A stretch of DNA of 5,712 nucleotides from Deltaproteobacteria bacterium (GTDB lineage Bacteria; Desulfobacterota; Syntrophia; Syntrophales; UBA2210), in contig JAFCZZ010000115.1 in NCBI GenBank assembly GCA_019314085.1, positions 1 to 5,712 on the forward strand, given 5' to 3'. This document shows positions 1-5,712 of the stretch, in pieces. Numbering within the stretch: the stretch's first letter is position 1; every line of letters starts with the position of its first letter. The notes beneath the pieces are model-generated. The model was not told where the DNA came from. It did no database searches and was given only the letters and a program-made list of their open reading frames with translations. Both the position numbers and the translations under genes were made by a program.

Positions 1-742
1 ACTCGGTACTTCGGTTTTGCCGTTTTTCCTAGACATGATGCACGGAATTACTCAGATGTCGAGGGAATTTGTTGAGCTTACGAAGGGTACATATTACCTT
101 TCCGCGGCCCTGACATTTCTCGGTGGTATACTGGTTTGGCTTGCGGCGAGATTCCTCTTACCATATCTCCCAGCGATCATGTTCGCTATCCTATTGGGTA
201 CAGTTGTTCTTACTGTCGCAGCTTTTTACGATGACATTCGACACTTCATAGAGGGAAAACCGTCACTACTTGGGTTGATGCTCGACCTTTGGTTCGGCGA
301 AGGTACAGCCCTTAGACTATCGAACAGAATTCGGGAGCTTGGTCAGGTCATACAGTGGACATTTAAGAGCTGGGACAACTGGGCAGAGGCGATAGGCAAG
401 GTTGATCGGGCATTAGCAAACCTGTTCAACACCATGACGGGATGGGCCTGGGACGAACTGAAGCTGATGGTCTCGGATTTCGCCCGAATATTCGGCGCAG
501 CAGGGGGGGGTGGTCCAGGTTCGCAATGGAATTACCAACCAGCACCCGCGCCACTGCCAGACTGGAGCCGACAAGGAGGTCCAGGGCCATACAGGGGTGG
601 ACAACCTGGCCCGTGGACTAGAGAGCCAGTAAAGGTTGAAGTCAACAATCTTATCTATGGAAATGTAGACAAAGATGTTTATACAATAATGATTGACACC
701 TCCGGCAAGAGCATTAAAAAATCCATGGAGGGGAAGAGGTAG
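1..742 (+). CDS. Tail tape measure protein, C-terminal part (5' end outside window)
   Basis: The reading frame is open from base 2 with no stop, so this is read as the last 246 codons of a longer gene; the in-frame TTG at 17 and ATG at 35 are probably internal. Tape measure proteins span the tail tube, set its length and are ejected ahead of the DNA. Residues 33-53 and 55-76 of the fragment form two adjacent hydrophobic, membrane-type helices, followed by YDDIRHFIEGKPSLLG, close to the 'DD-x-x-x-F-x-x-G-x-x-S-x-x-G' stretch I associate with the C-terminal region of phage tape measures. Next comes an amphipathic, Trp-rich helical part, then a Gly/Pro/Gln-rich low-complexity linker (165-209, including a run of eight G at 503-510) and a short charged tail (210-246). 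Its position just before the Dit-like, plug and hub genes is where a tape measure ends. It could instead be a separate small membrane protein starting at 17 or 35, which I consider less likely because neither start has a clear ribosome binding site. Confidence 0.77.
   Translation, partial: LGTSVLPFFLDMMHGITQMSREFVELTKGTYYLSAALTFLGGILVWLAARFLLPYLPAIMFAILLGTVVLTVAAFYDDIRHFIEGKPSLLGLMLDLWFGEGTALRLSNRIRELGQVIQWTFKSWDNWAEAIGKVDRALANLFNTMTGWAWDELKLMVSDFARIFGAAGGGGPGSQWNYQPAPAPLPDWSRQGGPGPYRGGQPGPWTREPVKVEVNNLIYGNVDKDVYTIMIDTSGKSIKKSMEGKR
727..739 (+). promoter_or_regulatory. Ribosome binding site for the Dit-like gene
   Basis: A purine-rich stretch holds GGAGGGG (727-733, 10 bases before the ATG) and GAGG (736-739, 4 bases before it). 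It supports the ATG at 744 over the upstream in-frame ATG at 693, which would overlap the tape measure gene by 50 bases and add 17 residues lacking family resemblance. The site lies inside the last codons of the tape measure gene. Confidence 0.7.
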
Positions 743-743
743 T

Positions 744-1412
744 ATGCCAGCCTTCGAAGAATTAATATCGCGTACTGCTGGGTCTAGGTCAAAGTGTCTC
801 ATCGGTGACATACAGGTCGAGGCGTCTGTTACACAGACACACGACTTAAAGGCTAAGATCACCGATCACCCTGTTGAGAAGGGAATTAATATCACAGACA
901 ACTACCGGCCCAAGGGTAGGGAGTTGAAGATAGATGGCATCATTTCAAACACGCCGATCATACCTGTCATTCCACTTGTGACCACCATCGATGCTGTTAA
1001 AAACTTAGCCGATGGAAATGCAAAACCAGTTGACGAGATGTGGGAGCGCTTCAAGGAGATGTTCAAGAACTCCGAGATCATACAGATCAAAACCTCCCTA
1101 GACACATATGACAACATGGCGATTGAGTCACTGAGCGTTACGCGAGAAAATAGCGTTGGCGATGCGCTCCAGTTTACTATGATGGCCAAAGAAGTAAGAA
1201 TTGTTATTACGGAGTATGGCGACAAACTCACAGTGGCGAAGAAACCAGGTGGGCAAAAGAAAAAGAAAAAAGGGCAGCAGACTAAACCCCCAGCGTCTAA
1301 AGAGCAACTCGGGTCAACACCTTTGCGACATTACCAGGCCGGTGGTGGAGACAACTTTTTCTCTACCGCCATTGAAAAATTCGCTACTTGGATAACCGGG
1401 GGCGGGGGATAA
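744..1412 (+). CDS. Dit-like tail/baseplate adaptor protein
   Basis: The product (222 residues) resembles the N-terminal domain of the Dit-like phage tail protein family, which forms a ring at the distal end of the tail tube and joins it to the baseplate hub. Residues 21-71 carry the diagnostic pattern: GDIQVEASVTQTHD, then ITDHPVEKG, then ITDNYRP, then the strand LKIDGIISNTP, a typical 'T-D-H-P-V-E-x-G-x-x-I-T-D' signature. Residues 122-155 (YDNMAIESLSVTRE and onward) look like the second beta-rich half of the same fold. The C-terminus from about residue 165 is low complexity and basic, with five lysines in a row (172-176), and ends in a Gly-rich tail. The ATG at 744 was chosen for its ribosome binding site and one-base gap after the tape measure stop. 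The family assignment is from motif memory; the adaptor role follows from the family and from sitting between tape measure and hub. Confidence 0.85.
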   Translation: MPAFEELISRTAGSRSKCLIGDIQVEASVTQTHDLKAKITDHPVEKGINITDNYRPKGRELKIDGIISNTPIIPVIPLVTTIDAVKNLADGNAKPVDEMWERFKEMFKNSEIIQIKTSLDTYDNMAIESLSVTRENSVGDALQFTMMAKEVRIVITEYGDKLTVAKKPGGQKKKKKGQQTKPPASKEQLGSTPLRHYQAGGGDNFFSTAIEKFATWITGGGG

Positions 1413-1413
1413 A

Positions 1414-1752
1414 GTGGCAGAAATTTACAATTTAATAATTCCGACAGAGTACAACGGAACCGCGAGGTATTCTGAGGTTATTAATTTAAGCGGTGAGAAC
1501 TTTGTTCTTCATTTCGATTGGAACAGTCGCGACGATCACTGGTATCTTTCGGTAAACGACAGCGACGATCTTCCTATCAGTGGAATGGTAGGCAGGAAGC
1601 TGACGGCACGTTATCCAGTAGGAGCAAGAAGCATTGATGAGCGCAGGCCACCGTTCCTCATATACGTTGACACCTCAACGCTCGCTGATCCTACGCTGAA
1701 CAGTCTAGGGTTAGACGATGTGCTATTGTATTTGGAAGTACCAGGTGCTTAA
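1414..1752 (+). CDS. Baseplate plug-like protein (Pam3 gp18 type)
   Basis: This 112-residue protein matches a family of roughly 100-residue phage proteins that includes the plug of the cyanophage Pam3 baseplate, thought to sit in the central channel near the hub. Visible family traits are the N-terminal strand IYNLIIPTEYNGTARYSEVI, the pair FVLHFDWNSRDDHWYLSV (residues about 30-47, where family members read 'x-W-N-x-R-x-x-x-W-Y-L-x-x'), and the end LGLDDVLLYLEVP. It has no signal peptide or membrane segment and is predicted to be all beta. The start is GTG, one base after the preceding stop; no ATG occurs in this frame until about residue 59, so GTG is the only start that keeps the conserved N-terminal half. 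No strong Shine-Dalgarno is seen, only a G-rich stretch at 1398-1409, so translation probably depends on coupling to the gene before. Confidence 0.8.
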   Translation: MAEIYNLIIPTEYNGTARYSEVINLSGENFVLHFDWNSRDDHWYLSVNDSDDLPISGMVGRKLTARYPVGARSIDERRPPFLIYVDTSTLADPTLNSLGLDDVLLYLEVPGA

Positions 1753-2784
1753 ATGAGCGTATTAGGCAACGCTGCTATTTATAGAACCGACGTAAGGCAA
1801 TTCCAAAGAAGGGTCGATATACAGGTACATGATATAATTATCAGAAACCTGGACATGACGTTCAACATCACCAAGACGCTCACCAAAGACCCGAATAAAT
1901 GTGAGATCAAGATATACAATCTCAATGAGGACCATAGGCACCAGCTGGCTATGCAAAAAAGTGGCGTTATCGCGCAGATCTCAGCTGGGTACGAGCGCCC
2001 AGGGTCTAACGAAGAGAACAGAGATCCACTCGGGCCGTTATGGGAGGGAGACAATTACTGGAAATACATGACGGGCTTGACAGATAACATAGAGGAGTTC
2101 GGCGTTATCTTTCTTGGAGATCTCTCAGAGGTATTTAGTGGATATTCGCAACCTGATTGGATAACAGTAATATCTACAAACGACGGAGAACAGGCCACGA
2201 GATACGACAGATACAACGTGGCGGTTAAGGGCAAGGGGTCACTGTCGCAGTCTCTGAAGAAGATGCTCGGTAATTCATCGCTTAACCCTGGCAACGCCTT
2301 GAAGCAAGTTTATGAGATGGCCAAAGAGGGAAAGTACGAAGAGGCATATGACAAGTTTAATGATTCGTTTATTTCCACAGGGTCCTTGACAAAAGAAATA
2401 AGAAATGCGTTCAAGAACGTTGGATACGGAATGTCTATCCAGGGGAACACGATACAGGTTTTGAAGCCCGGCGAGACGATTGGAGACTTCTCTGTCAGAC
2501 TCGCCAGCGATACCGGATTGATCGGAACCCCAATTATAAGCAACGAGACGATCACCGTACAAAACAAGAATGATAAAAAGGGCGAGAAGAAGAAGAAAGT
2601 CAAAAAGAAAATGATCAAATGTGTCGCATTGCTCAACCATAGGATCATCCCTGGGCGGGGAATAACAATAATTAGCGATGTGTTTGTCGAGGGGGAATGC
2701 AATGCCAGGGTGGAGCGAGTGGATTATGTTGGATCAACATTCGGCGAAGACTGGTATTGTAAAATAGAAGCGAGCGTATTATGA
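1753..2784 (+). CDS. Baseplate hub protein (T4 gp27 / Pam3 hub-like)
   Basis: The 343-residue product looks like the hub that forms a trimeric ring joining the tail tube to the spike. The N-terminal domain has the pattern seen in many phage hubs: VDIQVHDIIIRNLDMTF, then TLTKDPNKCEIKIYNLN (residues about 42-58), IFLGDL at 119-124, and TVISTNDGEQA starting at 138. A helical middle portion (about 160-225) follows. The C-terminal domain has IQVLKPGE, then LLNHRIIPGRGITIISD, VFVEGECNARVERVDYVG and a final DWYCKIEASVL, typical of hub C-termini ('N-x-x-I-x-P-G', then 'D-W-Y'). A very basic insert at residues 271-287 (about ten lysines) interrupts the last two parts. The ATG directly abuts the upstream TAA, with AGGTG at 1743-1747 as ribosome binding site. 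Its 3' end overlaps the spike gene by four bases, as expected for partners made together. Function is from family resemblance and gene order. Confidence 0.86.
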   Translation: MSVLGNAAIYRTDVRQFQRRVDIQVHDIIIRNLDMTFNITKTLTKDPNKCEIKIYNLNEDHRHQLAMQKSGVIAQISAGYERPGSNEENRDPLGPLWEGDNYWKYMTGLTDNIEEFGVIFLGDLSEVFSGYSQPDWITVISTNDGEQATRYDRYNVAVKGKGSLSQSLKKMLGNSSLNPGNALKQVYEMAKEGKYEEAYDKFNDSFISTGSLTKEIRNAFKNVGYGMSIQGNTIQVLKPGETIGDFSVRLASDTGLIGTPIISNETITVQNKNDKKGEKKKKVKKKMIKCVALLNHRIIPGRGITIISDVFVEGECNARVERVDYVGSTFGEDWYCKIEASVL

Positions 2785-3293
2785 TAACACCTTCCAACAC
2801 GGACAGCATACAGTCTTTGATCGACGATTCATTGTTAAATGTCCATGTCGCCCTACCGGGAAAAATACAGTCATACGATTCTGAGCGCCAGATTGCAGAC
2901 ATCGAGCCACAGATACGACGGGTGCTCTCGAGGGATGACGACACGTTTGCGACCGAGACTCTCCCTGTCTTCCCGAACGTACCAGTGATATTCCCGAGGA
3001 GCAAGGACTATTTCGTGTCTTTCCCCCTAGCGGAGGGAGACTTCGGGCTGATCGTCTTCAACGAATACTCGATAGACAGCTGGCGCAACAAAGGCAGATG
3101 TACGGACCCGAATATTGCGGTGGCTCGACACACTTGCAACGGTGCTGTGTTTATCCCTGGGTGGTTCCCGAATAAGGATGCGCTGACTGGCAACAGCTCC
3201 AGCGCGATGATGATGGGGCACAACACTGGTGCGAAGATCGAGATCACTGAAAACAAGATCACAGTCAACACGCACTTAACGGTGGACAGCTGA
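2781..3293 (+). CDS. Baseplate central spike, Gp138 N-terminal domain protein
   Basis: This is the membrane-piercing spike that hangs under the hub as a trimer and is driven into the cell surface by sheath contraction. The 170 residues begin with a short helix (8-19), then an OB-fold type domain typical of the phi92 Gp138 family: VALPGKIQSYD at 23-33, ADIEPQIRRV at 39-48, LPVFPNVPVIFPRS at 61-74, and FPLAEGDFGLIVFNEYSIDSW at 81-101, the strongest family signature ('E-G-D-x-G-L-I-x-F-x-x-x-S-I-D-x-W'). The segment 112-132 (ARHTCNGAVFIPGWFP) also fits the family. The last part (about 143-170, with alternating IEITENKITVNTHLTV) looks like one or two turns of the trimeric beta-helix. The protein seems short for a spike and has no His-x-His metal site at the tip. 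ATG overlaps the hub stop (ATGA), pointing to translational coupling. Confidence 0.9.
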   Translation: MITPSNTDSIQSLIDDSLLNVHVALPGKIQSYDSERQIADIEPQIRRVLSRDDDTFATETLPVFPNVPVIFPRSKDYFVSFPLAEGDFGLIVFNEYSIDSWRNKGRCTDPNIAVARHTCNGAVFIPGWFPNKDALTGNSSSAMMMGHNTGAKIEITENKITVNTHLTVDS

Positions 3294-3694
3294 TGTTAAA
3301 AGAGGTTGCAGTTACTGGCATGACCGTTGTAGTTGATCAGACCACAGTTGATCCCCCCGGCACAGTAACAGCTACGATTGTCGTCAATCCGCCAACCGGT
3401 ACAAAGTGCAAGGCAGAGAATAAGCTAATATATAGAGAAGGGGATACGATTACTGTAACATTAATCTCTCACTCTCTTGCATCGATTCCATTCCCTGGTC
3501 CAGTGACTGGTACTTGGGAGGCGACCGCCGAGAAAACGAAAGCCGAGGGTAAATTAGTTTTGAGGGTAGATGATCTCACTGACGAGATCGAAGCTACCCC
3601 TCAACAACCTAGCACGCCTGACCCGATTGATTATCCGATCAGTTTTAAATGCAAGGTAACAGTAGCAAATCAGACAAAGGTTAAAGCCGAATGA
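3293..3694 (+). CDS. Unrecognised beta-rich protein with three internal motifs, possible spike-tip (PAAR-like) protein
   Basis: I do not firmly recognise this 133-residue protein. It has no signal peptide or membrane segment and is predicted to be nearly all beta, rich in Thr, Val and Pro. It contains an internal repeat: KAENKLIYREGD (40-51) and KAEGKLVLRVDD (83-94) share seven of twelve residues, and a third KAE closes the protein (131-133), preceded by KCKVTVANQTKV, which resembles TGTKCKAEN of the first copy. A pseudo-threefold arrangement, 'x-K-x-x-G-K-x-V-x-R-x-x-D' wording and a place directly after the spike gene recall PAAR-type proteins that cap trimeric spikes. The classical metal ligands are not obvious: only one His (60) and two Cys (39, 120). 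It overlaps the spike gene by one base (TGATG), with GGTGG at 3281-3285 as a possible ribosome binding site. The gene itself is secure; the tip role is inference. It could also be a small wedge accessory protein. Confidence 0.62.
   Translation: MLKEVAVTGMTVVVDQTTVDPPGTVTATIVVNPPTGTKCKAENKLIYREGDTITVTLISHSLASIPFPGPVTGTWEATAEKTKAEGKLVLRVDDLTDEIEATPQQPSTPDPIDYPISFKCKVTVANQTKVKAE
3410..3574 (+). repeat. Diverged internal protein repeat in the post-spike gene
   Basis: Bases 3410-3445 and 3539-3574 encode the two 12-residue copies KAENKLIYREGD and KAEGKLVLRVDD. The DNA of the copies has drifted (AAG GCA GAG AAT against AAA GCC GAG GGT, for example), so the similarity is kept at protein level and is probably an old structural repeat. 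A partial third copy (KAE) is encoded at 3683-3691, at the very end of the gene. Copy spacing is 43 and 48 residues. Confidence 0.6.
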
Positions 3695-4059
3695 AAGACA
3701 TGCTGATGGACAAAGATGGTGACATGTTCATCTCCTCCGATGGGCTTGCTGAACTCATCGAAGGCGCTGACTTCACTAGGCAGGTATGGGTGATAAAGAT
3801 CAGGACGTACCAACAGGAGTGGTTCCTAAATACACTGATCGGTATCCCATACATCCAAGAGGTATTCACGAAGGTGCTGTCATACGCTAGGCTTAAACAA
3901 ATTTTCAACCAAGAAACATTGACTGTGCCAGGCGTTAAAAGAGTGACAAATGTTGTTGTAGAAAACATAAGCACAGCTGACAGAGAAGTTGGCATATCAG
4001 TTTTTGCAGACATCGAAGGTGAAGACAACGCCAAGTTCAGTTACACAGGTGGTATATAA
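3691..4059 (+). CDS. Baseplate wedge / sheath initiator, gp25 (W)-like
   Basis: A 122-residue member of the T4 gp25 / P2 W family, which sits at the baseplate core and nucleates assembly of the contractile sheath; related to the lysozyme-like GPW/gp25 family of injection machines. Evidence is the order of motifs: DMFISSDGLAELIEGADFTRQ (11-31, family 'x-x-x-V-x-G-x-x-x-x-x-Q'), then IRTYQQEWFLNTLIGIPY (37-54), where family members carry 'E-W-F-x-D-x-x-x-G-I-P-Y', then a beta-rich end. The family's usual Asp after E-W-F-L is Asn here (N47), a modest departure. The ATG at 3691 overlaps the upstream stop (ATGA); in-frame ATGs at 3700 and 3706 are alternatives but lack better ribosome binding sites. 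Its presence, with the J-like gene next, is the best argument that the tail is contractile, since no sheath gene lies in the window. Confidence 0.93.
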   Translation: MKDMLMDKDGDMFISSDGLAELIEGADFTRQVWVIKIRTYQQEWFLNTLIGIPYIQEVFTKVLSYARLKQIFNQETLTVPGVKRVTNVVVENISTADREVGISVFADIEGEDNAKFSYTGGI

Positions 4060-5249
4060 TGGCATACGGAGTTACCCCAACAGGTTTCATCAAGAAAGAT
4101 CTCGAAGAGATCAGGTCAGAGATCGACAATTTTCAGAGAGCGAACATCGACAACGCACTTTCGTTGGACGATCAGACATTACTCGGCCAGATTAACGCGA
4201 TCTATGCCGACAGGCTGGCCGATCTTTGGGAGCTTGGGCAGGCCGTATATTCTTCGCAGTATCCAGACTCCGCGAACGATTTCCAGCTGGACGAGGTATG
4301 TTCAATCACTGGCACGCTCAGAGATGATGCAACCAAGACTACTGGCACGGGCGAGGTGCAGCTCACTGCTGGCACAACACTGGGCATAGAATCGGTTGCG
4401 AACGCAGAGAACCGCCCGAGCGACAGGTTCCTAACCACCGAGGCCGTCACGAATAGTGCCGGTACGACCGAGTGGGTAGAGGTTGACTTCATAGCGGAAG
4501 AGGCAGGTCACATAACCGTAGCCGGGGAGACCGCGGTTGACGCATATGACGGCCAGCTTAACGAGATTTCTGAGACAGAGACCGGATGGCTGGCGGTGAG
4601 AAACGTAGATGCGTTCCTAACAGGCAGCGATGCCCAAGAAGATGTCGAGCTTCGCAACCTAAGAGAGAAAGAATTACAGGGCCAGGGTAGCACAAATGTT
4701 GACTCAATCAGGGCTGATATATTACGAGTTGAAGGTGTTAGCGAGGCACTTGTATTACAGAACAAATCTTCGTCTGTTAATTCGCAGGGCTTACTTCCCC
4801 ATTCAGTGTGGTGCGTAATGAACGCCACCGATGAAGACGCTGTAGCCGAGGCTATTTTTGAAACTACCGCAGGAGGGATAGACTACAACGGCACCATCAC
4901 CAAGTATGTTACTGACGATAGTGGGAAAGACCAGGCAGTGTCATTCGACTTCGCCGTTGAGGTGCCGATCTTTGTGACGATGGTTTTGTCTGTCAACAGT
5001 GATTATTTTAACGAACCGGCCTCCTTTACCACGATAGCTGAGAACGTAGAGGAATACATTGACGGCCTTGGTATTGGGGAAACCGTTGTTTACAATGCGG
5101 TGAAATGTGGGGCGTTCACAGTGAGCGGTGTTGTTGATGTGCTCGAGTGTTACATCGGGACCTCTGCGGACCCGACTGGTGTTATCGACATTCCTATGAC
5201 CATAACTCAAATAGCGTCAGGCGACATAGAGAATATACTGGTATCATAA
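4059..5249 (+). CDS. Baseplate J-like wedge protein (Mu gp47 / T4 gp6 type)
   Basis: The 396-residue product is a baseplate J family protein, the main wedge component that forms the ring around the hub and rearranges when the tail contracts. N-terminal GFIKKDLEEIRSEID (9-23), LDDQTLLGQINAIYADRLADLWELGQAVY (about 36-64) and PDSANDFQLDEVCSITGTLR are textbook for the family, as is the middle run of beta strands. LREKELQGQGSTNVDSIRAD (201-220) followed by RVEGVSEALVLQN (223-235) matches the hallmark 'R-x-x-x-L-x-x-x-G-x-x-T-x-D-x-I-x-x-x-I-x-x-V-x-G-V-x-x-x-x-V-x-x-N'. The C-terminal part holds a two-strand/helix domain and ends with ITQIASGDIENILVS, also common. Length is normal. The ATG overlaps the preceding stop by one base (TAATG), with AGGTGG at 4047-4052 as ribosome binding site. 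No truncation or frameshift is seen. Confidence 0.96.
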   Translation: MAYGVTPTGFIKKDLEEIRSEIDNFQRANIDNALSLDDQTLLGQINAIYADRLADLWELGQAVYSSQYPDSANDFQLDEVCSITGTLRDDATKTTGTGEVQLTAGTTLGIESVANAENRPSDRFLTTEAVTNSAGTTEWVEVDFIAEEAGHITVAGETAVDAYDGQLNEISETETGWLAVRNVDAFLTGSDAQEDVELRNLREKELQGQGSTNVDSIRADILRVEGVSEALVLQNKSSSVNSQGLLPHSVWCVMNATDEDAVAEAIFETTAGGIDYNGTITKYVTDDSGKDQAVSFDFAVEVPIFVTMVLSVNSDYFNEPASFTTIAENVEEYIDGLGIGETVVYNAVKCGAFTVSGVVDVLECYIGTSADPTGVIDIPMTITQIASGDIENILVS

Positions 5250-5712
5250 TGGCCATCACGCACAAAACAGATCATACAGAAGAGGCCATTGCCAACCTCC
5301 TCACCCAATTCAAGGGCAAGGAGAAGATAGAGGCGTACCTGTCTTCGTTCACCACACAGATCCAAGAGGTTGAAGACATGCTCCAGGGCCTCCTCACCGA
5401 CCGCGGCATGAGCGTAGCAGTCGGTGAACAGAAGGACGGACTTGGTAAGATCGTTGGCGAGCGGAGGCTCGGTCGGGACGATACCGATTACCAGGTGGCC
5501 ATCAATGGCAAGATCCTGATCAACAAGCAGAACAGCACCGTAAATGACATGCTTGAGGCAATGAACATTTCTTTCCCGGCCAACTGGGAGTTCGTTCATG
5601 TGGGAAATGCTTCCTTCAGGATGTACCTACAAGACGCCTGGGTCGATGGGGTTGATCCTTCATTGGCCGCATTGGAAGCAGCATTGCAGCGCGCTTCTGG
5701 TGGTGGCATAGG
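5249..5712 (+). CDS. Baseplate wedge protein, DUF2612 family (3' end outside window)
   Basis: An open frame of 154 full codons runs from ATG 5249 through the window end without a stop, so the gene is incomplete here. The start overlaps the J-like stop by one base (TAATG). The product resembles DUF2612, a phage baseplate wedge family: NLLTQFKGKEKIEAYLSSF (16-34), the helix TQIQEVEDMLQGLLTDRGM (36-54), GEQKDGLGKIVGERRLGRDD (59-78), then DYQVAINGKILINKQNSTVNDM (80-101). The central 'Q-x-D-G-L-G-x-I-V-G-E-x-R-x-G-R-x-D-x-x-Y' is the strongest part. These proteins follow gpJ in many myovirus tail operons, in the place of P2 gene I or T4 gp53-type wedge parts, and are commonly followed by tail fibre genes. 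The Ala-rich helix near the end (SLAALEAALQRA) leads into a Gly stretch at the cut. Confidence 0.87.
   Translation, partial: MAITHKTDHTEEAIANLLTQFKGKEKIEAYLSSFTTQIQEVEDMLQGLLTDRGMSVAVGEQKDGLGKIVGERRLGRDDTDYQVAINGKILINKQNSTVNDMLEAMNISFPANWEFVHVGNASFRMYLQDAWVDGVDPSLAALEAALQRASGGGI

Noticed and set aside
413..862. Reverse-strand open frame of 149 codons across the tape measure and Dit-like junction
   Set aside because: It lies opposite two well-supported genes, spans their junction, has no recognisable motif and is low in credible protein character; a shadow of the coding strand.
1201..1395. Alternative + frame of 64 codons in the Dit-like gene, possible frameshift product
   Set aside because: The A-rich stretch at 1255-1271 does not form a canonical X-XXY-YYZ heptamer in the gene's frame, no downstream structure is evident, and the alternative peptide has no family features.
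1831..1840. TATAAT within GATATAATTA as an internal promoter in the hub gene
   Set aside because: It is inside the conserved N-terminal coding part of the hub, with no matching -35 element at the expected distance.
4053..4060. TATATAAT before the J-like gene as a promoter -10 box
   Set aside because: No reasonable -35 hexamer sits 16-18 bases upstream and the bases are the end codons and stop of the gp25-like gene; likely chance.
5207..5599. Reverse-strand open frame of 130 codons opposite the DUF2612 gene
   Set aside because: It mirrors a gene with clear family motifs and crosses the J-like/DUF2612 boundary; no neighbour on that strand and no ribosome binding site that I can see.
1..5712. 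Anti-phage defence, toxin, mobile element, CRISPR or RNA gene content
   Set aside because: Every base except one-base gaps is occupied by tail and baseplate genes on one strand; no repeats arrays, terminal inverted repeats or RNA-like folds were seen by eye.

Overview
This window is a stretch of the late structural operon of a long, contractile-tailed bacteriophage (myovirus) or a prophage or tailocin derived from one. All nine genes lie on the + strand, head to tail, with almost no non-coding DNA. No integrase, transposase, defence gene, RNA gene or CRISPR array is visible. The host cannot be named from this sequence. A Gp138-type spike is best known from phages that cross a Gram-negative outer membrane, so a Gram-negative or cyanobacterial host is my inference and not something shown here.

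Layout: the 3' end of the tail tape measure gene (1-742, cut by the window start); a Dit-like tail/baseplate adaptor (744-1412); a small baseplate plug-like protein (1414-1752, GTG start); the baseplate hub, a T4 gp27-type protein (1753-2784); the Gp138-type membrane-piercing spike (2781-3293); a small unrecognised protein with a threefold internal motif that may be the spike tip (3293-3694); a gp25/W-like wedge and sheath-initiator protein (3691-4059); the baseplate J-like wedge protein (4059-5249); and a DUF2612-type wedge protein that runs off the window end (5249 to beyond 5712).

The order follows the assembly of a simple contractile tail from the inside out. The tape measure sits in the tube. 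The Dit-like adaptor, plug and hub close the distal end of the tube, and the trimeric spike hangs below the hub. The gp25-like, J-like and DUF2612 proteins build the wedges around it that trigger sheath contraction. The gene set and order resemble the simple baseplates described for cyanophage Pam3 and related myoviruses, from memory of those families. Six of the eight gene junctions are abutting or overlapping stops and starts (TAAATG, ATGA, TGATG, TAATG), so translational coupling is likely, and I see no convincing internal promoter or terminator.

Most of the window is an ordinary tail module. The part most worth a second look is the 133-residue protein after the spike. It carries the same short motif three times, as expected of a pseudo-trimeric cap, beside a spike that has no evident tip of its own.
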